This document shows positions 44,745 through 53,515 of a stretch of 64,000 nucleotides of DNA, one piece after another. The stretch spans positions 1-64,000 of the forward strand of contig JACKFF010000011.1 of assembly GCA_020632595.1 (NCBI GenBank), given 5' to 3'. The DNA is from Nitrospiraceae bacterium (GTDB lineage: Bacteria > Nitrospirota > Nitrospiria > Nitrospirales > UBA8639). The notes under the pieces were generated by a model. That model did not search any database and was not told the DNA's origin. It was given only the letters and a program-made list of their open reading frames with translations. Position numbers and translations under genes: made by a program. The first letter of the stretch is position 1, and each line of letters begins with the position of its first letter.

Positions 44745-46703
44745 ATGTCCCCCTCTTTCCCGCCATTCCCAGGCATGATCCTCTTAGCAAGCCTTTCAAC
44801 TCTACAGGTGTTGCTTCCCATGCTGGTACAGGCCGAGGAGTCCCCGGTTACGACGCTTGATACGATGATTGTCACAGGTTCCGCCCAACCCACCCAACCC
44901 CACCAATCAACTCAAAGCATTACAACCCTCAACGCTGAACAGATTGCCCCCCTTCAGCCCAACCGGGTGACCACCATCCTCCAACAAGTCCCAGGACTCC
45001 ATACCGATGAGATGAGCGGGAGAAGTGGAACCAGCTCAGTGTATCTAAGGGGTGCCGATCCCAATTTCACCTTGATTATGCTGGATGGAGTCCCCATGAA
45101 TGACTCAACAAACCAGCGAGGGGGATCGGTTGATCTTTCCACTATTCCCATCGATCGGATCGATCGAGTAGAAATTGTTCGGGGTCCTCTCTCGGCATTT
45201 TATGGCGCTGAAGCTATGGCAGGCGCAATCAATTTCATTACCAAATCTGCTTCCACGGGTCCCTCTTTTCGCCTCTTGGGCGAAGGCGGTCGATTCGATT
45301 ATGTCAAAGGGCTTGTCCAAACCGGAGGATCACTTGGACCATTGTCCGCTAATCTCTCACTGTCACATACCCAAAATGGTGAGCAAATCGAGAAAGATTC
45401 CTTTTTGATGGACTCGGCTGGATGGAATTTTTCCCTACAGACAGATCCCAGCTTTGACATTCAACTAAACGGGCAATATACAGATTCAACGGTCCGGAGT
45501 TTTCCGGAAGGCAGTGGTGGCTCGGAATTGGCTTTGCTCCGGGAAACCGAACGACGAAAGACCCAAGAGTTCCTGACGGGTTTGTCCTCCTCTTTTCACA
45601 CTCCTTCGGGTTGGCAGCAACAGATATTTCTAAGTGTCACCCGGAGACTTCAAGACGTGTCAAACCCTGGAATTCTTGCGACTCCAACGACCTTTGCCCT
45701 GCCTCCGGCGGACTTTGAAACCCTCTATACCAGGTTTCAAGCACGGATGACCACAACATGGACGATCAGCCCCAAATTGAAGGTTTCACTTGGTGAACAG
45801 CTGACGCATGAACGAGGAAAACGGAACGGGACGCAAGACTTGAGTTCCTTCGGGGGCTCATCTACCCAGCCGGATGACTTTGCCATCCAGCGAACACTCG
45901 GAGGAATCTTTGCCGAACTGACGTCCGTCTGGTGGCAGAAACTGACGCTTAACTCGGGCGTGCGAGCCGATATCTCACAAGGGTTTCAGCCGAAGATGAG
46001 CCCCAGAATTGGAGCGAAATATCAACTGGTGTCCTCAATCCAGATTCGTGGTGGCTACGGAAGGGGATTCAAACTACCCAGCTTATCCAGTTTAGGAGAC
46101 CCTTTGATTGGGAATCCTTCCTTACAACCCGAAACTAGCGTCGGGTGGGATCTGGGCTTAGACTATCACACATTCAATGAGAGATTTACCGCAACGGTAG
46201 AATACTTTCACAACCGGTTCAGGAACCTTATTGACCTTGATCCCGACCTCCTCAATCAGGGAATTATTCGCCTAGCCAATCTTGACGAGGCAGAAACCCA
46301 TGGTTGGAATATTTCCCTGTCCCTCACGCCAATCCCTGCTCTTACGTTCCAGTCGAGTCTCACCCACCTCACCACTCGAGTGACGGAAACGGGAGATCAA
46401 TTAAGAAACCGCCCCAAATGGCGCGGATGGTTTGGGGTCACGATGACGCTTTCTTCGACCATCAATGTCAAAAGCCAAGTCACATGGGTCAGTTCCAGTT
46501 TTGATTTTCAAGTTCCAACCCAAACCACACGGGTAGGAGGATTTGCCAAGGCAGACATCACGGTCAATTACCATCCTTTAACGACATGGAGTTGCTATGC
46601 CGCCCTCGAAAATGTCACCAACTCCTCCTATGAACAGTTTGCCGGATTCCCAGCTCCGCCCTTGACCTTTCGTTTAGGGTTGGAATACCGACCGGAATTT
46701 TAA
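44745..46703 (+). CDS. TonB-dependent outer-membrane receptor, BtuB-like
   Basis: A 652-residue receptor. A signal peptide (about 1-34) precedes a TonB-box-like stretch (about 40, TLDTMIVTGSAQP), the plug domain (RVTTILQQVPGL, SVYLRGADPNFTLIMLDGVPMND, RIDRVEIVRGPLSAFYGAEAMAGAINFITK) and a 22-strand barrel ending in PLTFRLGLEYRPEF with a terminal Phe. The sizes and plug motifs fit vitamin B12 or siderophore receptors (BtuB/CirA group). ATG 44745 is used; an open extension to 44547 overlaps the divergent transporter gene. A hairpin sits in the leader. Confidence 0.9.
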   Translation: MSPSFPPFPGMILLASLSTLQVLLPMLVQAEESPVTTLDTMIVTGSAQPTQPHQSTQSITTLNAEQIAPLQPNRVTTILQQVPGLHTDEMSGRSGTSSVYLRGADPNFTLIMLDGVPMNDSTNQRGGSVDLSTIPIDRIDRVEIVRGPLSAFYGAEAMAGAINFITKSASTGPSFRLLGEGGRFDYVKGLVQTGGSLGPLSANLSLSHTQNGEQIEKDSFLMDSAGWNFSLQTDPSFDIQLNGQYTDSTVRSFPEGSGGSELALLRETERRKTQEFLTGLSSSFHTPSGWQQQIFLSVTRRLQDVSNPGILATPTTFALPPADFETLYTRFQARMTTTWTISPKLKVSLGEQLTHERGKRNGTQDLSSFGGSSTQPDDFAIQRTLGGIFAELTSVWWQKLTLNSGVRADISQGFQPKMSPRIGAKYQLVSSIQIRGGYGRGFKLPSLSSLGDPLIGNPSLQPETSVGWDLGLDYHTFNERFTATVEYFHNRFRNLIDLDPDLLNQGIIRLANLDEAETHGWNISLSLTPIPALTFQSSLTHLTTRVTETGDQLRNRPKWRGWFGVTMTLSSTINVKSQVTWVSSSFDFQVPTQTTRVGGFAKADITVNYHPLTTWSCYAALENVTNSSYEQFAGFPAPPLTFRLGLEYRPEF

Positions 46704-46890
46704 ATTCAGTAATCATGTCTCATAAGGAGGCATGGATGACATCATCAACCAATTTTTCTCCATGAACCTATCAGAGAAACCTGCTTAAGCCAGGTCGTGT
46801 TTTGACCGAAAAAGGAAAGGACGTTGAAATGAGGCAGGCGAAGAGGGGATAAACATCGCCTCTTCCCTTACCTCTCACTAGGAATCTTTC

Positions 46891-47877
46891 ATGCAACTCA
46901 TACTTCCATTAGATCCGGTTCAGGACGAAGAGCGTCCCACGATTTTTGCGAGAATTAAAAGCTGCAAATCCTTGCCAATTCTGTCTCCACTGGCCTCGAC
47001 CATTCTTAAAATGTGCCAAAATGAAGAAACACATGCTTCAGAATTGGCCACGCTCATAAGTCAGGACCCAGGAATGGCGGCTCAAATTTTATTTATGGCG
47101 AATTCGGGGTATTACGGTGGGTCTCGACACAAGGTGACCAGCATCGGACAGGCCGTGACATTGCTTGGATTTTCAACGATCGCTAATCTGGCTCTATCTT
47201 TTTGCTTTTATCGTTTAATTAAAGACATGAAAGAGGTCTCAACTTCCGGGATTGATCATGTAAAGTTTTGGCGGCGATCCATTCTGGCCAGTGTCGCAGC
47301 ACGTGCCATTGGAACGCACTTCGCCTTTCCTGATGTAGAGCTCATGTTTCTTGGTGCCCTGCTTCAAGACATCGGACTATTGGCATTAAACGAGGTGGCG
47401 TCAAAAGAACTTACCTTACTCCAGGATCACAATCAGGACGATCATCCCAACTTACACCAATATGAACTTGAACACTTAGGAGTTGATCATTCACAGGTTG
47501 GAGCTTGGCTTGCCCAGCACTGGCAACTTCCTGAGGAGTTTCAGGTAGCCATTCTCTATAGCCATAACCCTGAATTATTTGAGACTCCGCTTGACTTTCA
47601 AGCCCTGGTGGATACTGTTGCGCTGTCCGGTATCATCGCCGACATCTGGATCAATCCCGATACCGAAGCGGCCATTGCCTCAGCCCGCAAGAATAGTCAG
47701 GGTCGCTTAACTGTGCAATCGGAAGATTGGGAACCGATTCTTGGGCACATGATGACGGGCATTCCACAAATTGCCAGTTTTTTTCACAGCCGGATTGGAA
47801 ACTTTGAAGACATCACCCGCATTCATCAAGTAGCCTTACAACAGCTGAACTCCACTGACCCCCAATTATTCGCCTAA
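46891..47877 (+). CDS. HDOD domain signalling protein
   Basis: A 328-residue protein whose centre is an HDOD domain: LPILSPLASTILKMCQNEE, LISQDPGMAAQILFMANSGYYG and the ALLQDIGLLALNEV helix pair. HDOD domains are HD-superfamily relatives that mostly lack phosphodiesterase activity and act as signal scaffolds. No extra domain or membrane segment is present. The gene converges with the GGDEF gene, which suggests but does not prove related cyclic di-GMP signalling. Confidence 0.92.
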   Translation: MQLILPLDPVQDEERPTIFARIKSCKSLPILSPLASTILKMCQNEETHASELATLISQDPGMAAQILFMANSGYYGGSRHKVTSIGQAVTLLGFSTIANLALSFCFYRLIKDMKEVSTSGIDHVKFWRRSILASVAARAIGTHFAFPDVELMFLGALLQDIGLLALNEVASKELTLLQDHNQDDHPNLHQYELEHLGVDHSQVGAWLAQHWQLPEEFQVAILYSHNPELFETPLDFQALVDTVALSGIIADIWINPDTEAAIASARKNSQGRLTVQSEDWEPILGHMMTGIPQIASFFHSRIGNFEDITRIHQVALQQLNSTDPQLFA

Positions 47878-47903
47878 CCAGAGCCAACTCCCGCCACTCT
47901 GAA

Positions 47904-49061
47904 TCAGCCTTTCTTCCCTGCTCCGTCATGTTCAGTGGCCAGACACAACTGGTTCCGACCATTATCCTTTGCCCGATATAACGCACGATCTGCACGTTCA
48001 AGCCAGGAGAGCGCGGTTTCACCAGGAAGCAACTGCGCCACACCGATCGATGCCGTGACCGGAATGGTGACATCTTGGTAGGAAAATCCCTCTCCTCGAA
48101 GGGCATCCAGCAACCGTTCGCCCAGTCGCTGACTCAATTCCCCATCGGCTCCCTGAAGCAAGACACAAAATTCTTCTCCTCCATATCTTGCAATAAAATC
48201 AGTTTTTCTGGGGAATGTCGACACCAGACGTTTCGCCACCTGCTGTAGCACCACATCCCCAGCCGGATGGCCATAGGTATCGTTCACATGCTTAAAATGA
48301 TCGACATCAACTATCAAAAGGCAGGCCGATGTCCCAGAAAAAAAACTCATACTGGCGGTTCGTTCTAATTGAAAATCCAATGCTCCACGGTTATACAGCT
48401 GGGTCAGAGCATCCAGGGTCATTTGTTTTCGCGCGCCTCCCAGTTCCTCCTCAACGAGACGCAATTTTTCTCCAAGATGTTCCAATCGTTGCTGCTGACG
48501 TTCTTTGCGTTCATCTACAAGGGCGCTGATACCTTCGACCACAGCCAATAAAGCCTGCTTCACATCCTGAAAGGAACCGCCCTCGGTTGCTGTGCGCAAT
48601 TCAACAAGATGATTGGTCACCTTTTGATCGGTTTCCTGATCTTCCACAAACGCGCGCCCCATGATATTGGTAAATTCGCAAAGAACCGTTCGCATATCTT
48701 GAAGATTTCGGTTCACATAAGCTTTTTCCTGCTGCCGATGTCCATTAACAAATTGCGTGAGCGCCCCCCAATCACGGCGTGGGCTGGCCTCGCGTTTTTT
48801 GGAATCGCCGGCATCGAGCTGAGCGCCCACCAACACATGCCTCGCCCACCGTTCAAACTCCTTTTCTATATCCTCTTCCGACAGTTGATCGAGTTCAAAT
48901 GCATGACGGCCGAGACAGCGCAAAACTCTGGCTAGGGATTCTAAGGCCTTGTCGGACTCTCCCGAGATGTCTGTGGCCCGAAATCCATTGGCAACAGGCT
49001 CTTTTTGTGTCCCATCCTCATGAGGATGATCTTTTTTTCCAATGGACCAAGATCCTAACAT
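47904..49061 (-). CDS. GGDEF-domain diguanylate cyclase
   Basis: A 385-residue protein. Residues about 1-200 are helical with a coiled coil (about 180-215) and no clear sensor family. The C-terminal GGDEF domain has RYGGEEFCVLLQG at about residue 292 (GGEEF is an active variant), DVDHFKHVNDTYGHPAGD and SIGVAQL. It should make cyclic di-GMP. ATG 49061 is chosen because AAGGAAGG lies upstream and a longer frame to 49112 adds an unlikely basic N-terminus. It has no predicted membrane helix, so it is cytosolic. Confidence 0.92.
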   Translation of the reverse strand: MLGSWSIGKKDHPHEDGTQKEPVANGFRATDISGESDKALESLARVLRCLGRHAFELDQLSEEDIEKEFERWARHVLVGAQLDAGDSKKREASPRRDWGALTQFVNGHRQQEKAYVNRNLQDMRTVLCEFTNIMGRAFVEDQETDQKVTNHLVELRTATEGGSFQDVKQALLAVVEGISALVDERKERQQQRLEHLGEKLRLVEEELGGARKQMTLDALTQLYNRGALDFQLERTASMSFFSGTSACLLIVDVDHFKHVNDTYGHPAGDVVLQQVAKRLVSTFPRKTDFIARYGGEEFCVLLQGADGELSQRLGERLLDALRGEGFSYQDVTIPVTASIGVAQLLPGETALSWLERADRALYRAKDNGRNQLCLATEHDGAGKKG

Positions 49062-49285
49062 GGCCTTCCTTTTCTTCAATTCACTTCTGCCTCTGTCTGT
49101 GCCGATGACCATCCAGCGAATGCATGGGGAGAGTGGGGTAACGGTTTGCTTCCGTTATCGGCATTTCCTCTAGGTCTCTTGAGTCACTTTCTGTTATGCT
49201 CTTCACCAATAGCTCCAAAACGCCATGCCTCTATGACTTCCTTGATAGTCCATTCCATCGTTCATGTTCATTTTTTTGAGCCCGC

Positions 49286-50053
49286 GTGAATCAACGACAC
49301 ACGATCTCCAGCAGACAAAATTCCCATTTCAAACGATGGGTATCGTTACTTGACTCTCATGGGATTAAACGCCATCGCCTCTGCCTCGTTTCCGGGAATA
49401 AACTCCGGAGGGAAATCGTGAGGCATGCGAGGGTGACGATCCATGAAATCCTACTTCCGCCCTCCTGGACCTCCAGAGATGATCTCCCTCCTCAGGCCCT
49501 CCACTATGAACTGTCCCATTCCCTGTTTCGGGAATTGGACGTGTTTGGAACGAAAGAACCGCTCCTGGTCTGTGGTGTCCCCGAAATGTCACGAAAAGAT
49601 CTCAGCCTGGCCCCCAACGGCTTGGAAGTCCTGTGCCCGATCGGAGACCCTGGGAACCTTGGAGCCTTACTTCGATGCTGTCGGGCCTTTGACGTGCAAA
49701 CGGTGGTGTTGCTTCAGGAAGCCGTCCACCCCTTTCACCCGAAGGTCATTCGGGCCAGTAGCGGGGCGGTGTTTGTCCAGTCCTTGGAATGGGCAGGTTC
49801 CATCACCGACCTGGATACCCCGGAAACATTGCAATGGATTACCGCATTAGATTTACACGGGACGAATATGTCCACAGTGCAATGGTCTAAACATGTTCGA
49901 CTCCTTATTGGAGAAGAAGGCGTCGGCATTCCACCCTTTCAATTTTTGGAGCGCCTGTGTATTCCTCAAATCCATCCCTCGATTCCATTAAATGCGACAG
50001 TCGCAGGCAGCATCGCCCTCTATGCGTATCGCCAACAGCACTTAGAGGCGTAA
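49286..50053 (+). CDS. TrmH/SpoU-family RNA 2'-O-ribose methyltransferase
   Basis: A 255-residue SPOUT methyltransferase. An N-terminal substrate-binding part precedes the knotted catalytic domain: GDPGNLGALLRCCRAFDV (motif 1), LLIGEEGVGIP (motif 2) and IPLNATVAGSIALYAY (motif 3). The target RNA is unknown; the family modifies rRNA or tRNA. The start is a GTG at 49286 with a weak ribosome site. It is followed after 80 bases by a DUF1653 gene on the same strand. Confidence 0.9.
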   Translation: MNQRHTISSRQNSHFKRWVSLLDSHGIKRHRLCLVSGNKLRREIVRHARVTIHEILLPPSWTSRDDLPPQALHYELSHSLFRELDVFGTKEPLLVCGVPEMSRKDLSLAPNGLEVLCPIGDPGNLGALLRCCRAFDVQTVVLLQEAVHPFHPKVIRASSGAVFVQSLEWAGSITDLDTPETLQWITALDLHGTNMSTVQWSKHVRLLIGEEGVGIPPFQFLERLCIPQIHPSIPLNATVAGSIALYAYRQQHLEA

Positions 50054-50133
50054 CCAATTGCGATCCGATCAACGACGAAACACTCCGTAGCCAGTGGTAG
50101 CATCACGCAACCGGAACAATACCCACACATTTT

Positions 50134-50418
50134 ATGGACATGCCACAGCCGCCTCAGGATCAGGGTCTCACGATGATTCAACCCGGTAGATATCGTCACT
50201 ACAAAGGGAAAGAATACCAGGTGATTGGCGTCGCCAAACATTCCGAAACAGAAGAAGATCTCGTGGTTTACCGGGCACTCTATGGCGAATTCGGCCTTTG
50301 GGTCAGACCGGCAAAAATGTTTAGGGAAAAAATTGAAATAGAGGGAAAACTCGTCTTCAGATTTGAATGGATTGACGGTGTTAACCCCGAAACAGACCCC
50401 ACGACCATCAAACCATGA
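50134..50418 (+). CDS. DUF1653 small protein
   Basis: A 94-residue protein with the DUF1653 pattern: GRYRHYKGKEYQVIGVAKHSET, VVYRALYGEFGLWVRP and MFREKIEIEGKLVFRFEWI. The family is common as a small stand-alone domain of unknown function, often beside nucleic-acid enzymes. ATG 50173 is a possible later start. It is co-directional with the TrmH-family gene. Confidence 0.85.
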   Translation: MDMPQPPQDQGLTMIQPGRYRHYKGKEYQVIGVAKHSETEEDLVVYRALYGEFGLWVRPAKMFREKIEIEGKLVFRFEWIDGVNPETDPTTIKP

Positions 50419-50595
50419 GGAGTGTGCACGGAATTCGTCGAATCTGACAGGCTGCCTTGCCATGTTGATTGCCAGCCCGGCCGGACAGCTCATCGTTGAT
50501 TCCGCTTCGAAGGCTCCTGAGAATTTCCCCGAACAAAGACCGTGCCTGGCATGCACCTTGTTTCAAAAACTATCTGGAAAATGCTCCATCGACAC

Positions 50596-51084
50596 TCACA
50601 ACCGTTCTACCAACACAGCACGCGTTTGTTCTTCCCGATAGGCATCCAACCGTTTGGAGAGCGAAGCATCGGCCAGGGCTAAAATCGCAGCAGCCAACAA
50701 CGCTGCATTCACGGCTCCGGCGCCCCCTATGGCCAAAGTTCCGACAGGAATACCTTTGGGCATTTGCACAATGGACAAGAGGGAATCGAGGCCTTGCAGA
50801 GATTTTGATTGCAGGGGGACTCCCAACACCGGCAATTGAGTTTTGGCTGCAATGACCCCGGCTAAATGGGCCGCCCCTCCGGCTCCAACAATAAACACCT
50901 GCACTCCACCTGCTTCCGCTTCGCGAATATACTCCCCCAACGCATCTGAGGCCCTGTGCGCAGAAAGGACGTGACTCTCATGGGCTATATCCAGCTTAGT
51001 CAGCATCTCGCCGGCTAATCGCATCGTGTCCCAATCCGATTTGCTGCCCATAAGGATTGCGACCCGAAATGATGACTCAGCCAT
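50596..51084 (-). CDS. purE: N5-carboxyaminoimidazole ribonucleotide mutase
   Basis: A 162-residue enzyme of purine synthesis, of usual length. It has GSKSDWDTMRLAG near the start, the catalytic His and Arg in SAHRASDALGEYI, and GAGGAAHLAGVIAAKTQLPVLGVPL. It interconverts N5-CAIR and CAIR, normally after PurK. No purK gene adjoins it, although it often does. AGGAGGACAAGAGGTT precedes ATG 51084. Confidence 0.95.
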   Translation of the reverse strand: MAESSFRVAILMGSKSDWDTMRLAGEMLTKLDIAHESHVLSAHRASDALGEYIREAEAGGVQVFIVGAGGAAHLAGVIAAKTQLPVLGVPLQSKSLQGLDSLLSIVQMPKGIPVGTLAIGGAGAVNAALLAAAILALADASLSKRLDAYREEQTRAVLVERL

Positions 51085-51335
51085 AACCTCTTGTCCTCCT
51101 TCTTACGTTATCCATGTGTAGATGGTGAGGGATGGGCGACAAATCCATGGTTCTATTAAACCGGCTTACGATAGCGCATCTTGACCTAAGTTGACCACAT
51201 ATCAGGAACTGTCTTACACTAAACTCCCGCTGTTTTTTGTAAGAATTTTCTTGAGGAGCCAGCTAATTTTCTCGGGGGATTTTATAGACCGGAGAAATAT
51301 ATTATTCACCTCATTCATAATGGGAGAGAAAGATT

Positions 51336-51971
51336 ATGGCAATACGTCTGGGAGATGAAGCACCAAATTTTACAGCCGAAACAACCCAAGGCACTGTGAA
51401 TTTCCATGAATGGCTCGGTGACGGATGGGGCATCCTCTTTTCACACCCTAAAGATTTCACCCCCGTGTGCACCACGGAATTGGGAACCATGGCGAACATG
51501 ACGGAAGAGTTTAAAAAACGAAATGTGAAAGTATTGGCTATCAGCGTGGATCCGCTCGACTCCCATAAAGGTTGGATCAAAGACATTAATGAAACTCAAC
51601 ACTGCACGGTGGGTTATCCCATTATTGCCGACCCCGAAAAAAAGGTCGCAACCCTCTATGATATGATTCATCCCAATGCCCTCGATAATATGACCGTTCG
51701 CTCGGTGTTCGTGATCGGACCGGATAAAAAGGTCAAATTAACCCTCACCTATCCCGCTTCAACTGGCAGGAATTTCAACGAAATTCTTCGTGTAATTGAC
51801 TCACTGCAATTAACAGCCAAACATAAAGTTGCCACACCGGCAAACTGGAAAGACGGAGAGGATTGTATTATCACGCCAGCCGTGACGGATGCAGAAATAC
51901 CCGCATTGTTTCCGAAAGGTCACCGCGCGGTGAAACCCTATCTTCGCTACACCCCCCAACCCAACCGCTAG
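51336..51971 (+). CDS. Prx6-type (1-Cys) peroxiredoxin
   Basis: A 211-residue thiol peroxidase. The peroxidatic Cys is in DFTPVCTTELG (about residue 47), with the following GWGILFSHPKDF typical of Prx6. A second Cys (GEDCIITPAV) sits in the long C-terminal segment that dimerises. It reduces hydrogen peroxide and alkyl hydroperoxides. The ribosome site GGGAGAG lies 9 bases before ATG 51336. It has a hairpin just downstream at 51991-52018. Confidence 0.95.
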   Translation: MAIRLGDEAPNFTAETTQGTVNFHEWLGDGWGILFSHPKDFTPVCTTELGTMANMTEEFKKRNVKVLAISVDPLDSHKGWIKDINETQHCTVGYPIIADPEKKVATLYDMIHPNALDNMTVRSVFVIGPDKKVKLTLTYPASTGRNFNEILRVIDSLQLTAKHKVATPANWKDGEDCIITPAVTDAEIPALFPKGHRAVKPYLRYTPQPNR

Positions 51972-52356
51972 AGCATCTGCATAAAGTATAGGCAGCGCCG
52001 CACATATGTGGCGCTGCCCGTGAGGCATCCAATCGTTGTCTCCGCATTCCCTCGCAGTTACAGATGTATGCAAGTTCTCAGATGGCTTCTATGGCCCTTA
52101 CCCATTGACCACAATTCATTCACGGATTAAAGGGGATACCTTCACCATCGCAAGTGTTTCCGGAACACACAAAGTCAGACGAACAAGTGCATGCATTCTG
52201 CACGCGGGGGAGGCCACTGGCAGACAAATGAATATCCCCAGGACTCCCTTCCGTCCAACCCTTCTGAGAAGACGCTACCAAAAGAAAAACCGCCAACTGT
52301 GGGCCATCAAGTGAAAAGTTGAAAAGGGATAAAAACAAATTGCAGGGAAAGATCAG
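51972..52356. other. Intergenic region after the peroxiredoxin
   Basis: About 385 bases. It holds the hairpin at 51991-52018. Overlapping short frames on both strands (52036-52314, 52120-52338) lack ribosome sites and recognisable features. Confidence 0.45.
51991..52018 (+). terminator. Terminator-like hairpin after the peroxiredoxin gene
   Basis: GGCAGCGCC (51991-51999) pairs with GGCGCTGCC (52010-52018) in a perfect 9-bp GC-rich stem, 20 bases past the peroxiredoxin stop. No T-tract follows, so it may slow or protect the transcript end rather than act as a classical intrinsic terminator. Confidence 0.5.
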
Positions 52357-52701
52357 TCAAGATTGATGGGTCTCAAATAGGGCCACATCCAACTCATAAG
52401 TACGTTGACAGGATCCACATTTGAATTCTACCAAAGACTGTTCGATATGGACCATGCTGACCCGAACCTCGTGAGGATGACTCTGGACACATCCTTGAAG
52501 CAGAAATAGTTCATGATTAGCGGGTTCCGTACTTGCTTCTGTGCACACGGGGACCTGCGGAAGCGTTAAACGATGGCGCATCCGACAATTCGTACAGAGC
52601 ACCCCGACAATCTGCGGGGGAGAAACAAGCTTAACATTCAGACAGAGCGGATGTACGGCGAAACATTGCTGAAGAAACGCTCCGCTTTTATGCACACTCA
52701 T
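52357..52701 (-). CDS. Small double zinc-ribbon-like protein
   Basis: A 114-residue protein with two Cys pairs, CTNCRMRHRL and CGSCQRTYEL, forming likely zinc-binding knuckles, plus other single Cys. It is cytoplasmic, with no signal. Many such small proteins act in transcription or RNA contact; none is identified. It is the third gene downstream of ettA on the same strand, after 87 bases, so it may belong to that operon. Confidence 0.55.
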   Translation of the reverse strand: MSVHKSGAFLQQCFAVHPLCLNVKLVSPPQIVGVLCTNCRMRHRLTLPQVPVCTEASTEPANHELFLLQGCVQSHPHEVRVSMVHIEQSLVEFKCGSCQRTYELDVALFETHQS

Positions 52702-52787
52702 ACGATTAAACCCATCAGTCGCCTTGTGTAAAAAATCCCATCACCATCGCGAGGATCTCTTGCTGACTTCTGTGAAATGAACCATGC

Positions 52788-53216
52788 CTAACCGGAAAGT
52801 CCACGCTGAAAAGGATCGGGGGGTTTGGGAATTTGGCAGAGGTCCCGCTCCCAATGACGCAAAATCCCTTCTTTGTCAAAGGTCAAAACATACATAAAAC
52901 AGAAGACTTTTTCACGTGGGCCACCTTGAGGCCCACCCATCAGGCTTCCGGCCTGCTTACCCAAGGCTTTGACTCCGGACGGATCCAATTCACTTTCCGA
53001 CATGGCAAACCTGTACGTCCAAGTGGTCTTGTCAGAAAGCAATGGATCTTTAACGATATGAGGTTTTCCCAGCTTCCCTTTGATATCCGATTGGGTTAAG
53101 ACCCCCACGCCATCGTCGAAATAGCTATCACGCCAGTGAGAACAGGCTGTGAGTTCGAGACAGAGCATAAGGACTACCCATGGAATAAATCGGCTCACAA
53201 CAAGACGATGAGGCAT
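52788..53216 (-). CDS. Small lipoprotein
   Basis: A 142-residue protein with a hydrophobic signal ending in the lipobox LTAC (Cys about 25), which supports ATG 53216 over the upstream start at 53264. The mature part has a TQSDIKGKLGKPHIV segment similar to BamE/SmpA-like domains, then a Gly-rich stretch and a cluster ending ERDLCQIPKPPDPF. It follows the small two-helix protein gene at 53233, in the ettA operon. Confidence 0.75.
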   Translation of the reverse strand: MPHRLVVSRFIPWVVLMLCLELTACSHWRDSYFDDGVGVLTQSDIKGKLGKPHIVKDPLLSDKTTWTYRFAMSESELDPSGVKALGKQAGSLMGGPQGGPREKVFCFMYVLTFDKEGILRHWERDLCQIPKPPDPFQRGLSG

Positions 53217-53232
53217 CGCACCACCGGATGAG

Positions 53233-53505
53233 TCAGTCATCCCCCTTGCCTTGTGAACCCACAAAACAGGCCGTCACTAATGCAAACACTTGTGCGACTA
53301 AGCCCGTCGCGATCATCCCTAACGCGGTCGGAAGCATGGGAGAGCCAGGATGTTCCAATCCATGAATACCCAGCATAAATCCTACCGCGACACACAGGAT
53401 CCCAATGACTCTGGCAATCATGACCGAACGACGTTTCCCCGTCGAGGGGGAAACAAAAGAGGGCCTCTCTGAGGAAGACGGAATATTGACAGGTTCTCTT
53501 GGCAT
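53233..53505 (-). CDS. Small two-helix membrane protein
   Basis: A 90-residue protein with two membrane helices (about 29-46 and 56-77). It starts 10 bases after the ettA stop, so it is co-transcribed. It matches no family I recognise. A Ser/Pro-rich N-terminus precedes the helices. Confidence 0.6.
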   Translation of the reverse strand: MPREPVNIPSSSERPSFVSPSTGKRRSVMIARVIGILCVAVGFMLGIHGLEHPGSPMLPTALGMIATGLVAQVFALVTACFVGSQGKGDD

Positions 53506-53515
53506 CCTTATTCCA

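Noticed and set aside
44641..44745. Cobalamin riboswitch before the BtuB-like gene
   Set aside because: The region has a good hairpin and a GTCAGTCCGAC segment, but the core GGGAA, GCCACTG and CAGGAGACC-type elements of the riboswitch cannot be placed in order.
52036..52338. Overlapping short frames on both strands after the peroxiredoxin
   Set aside because: Neither has a ribosome site or conserved motif.
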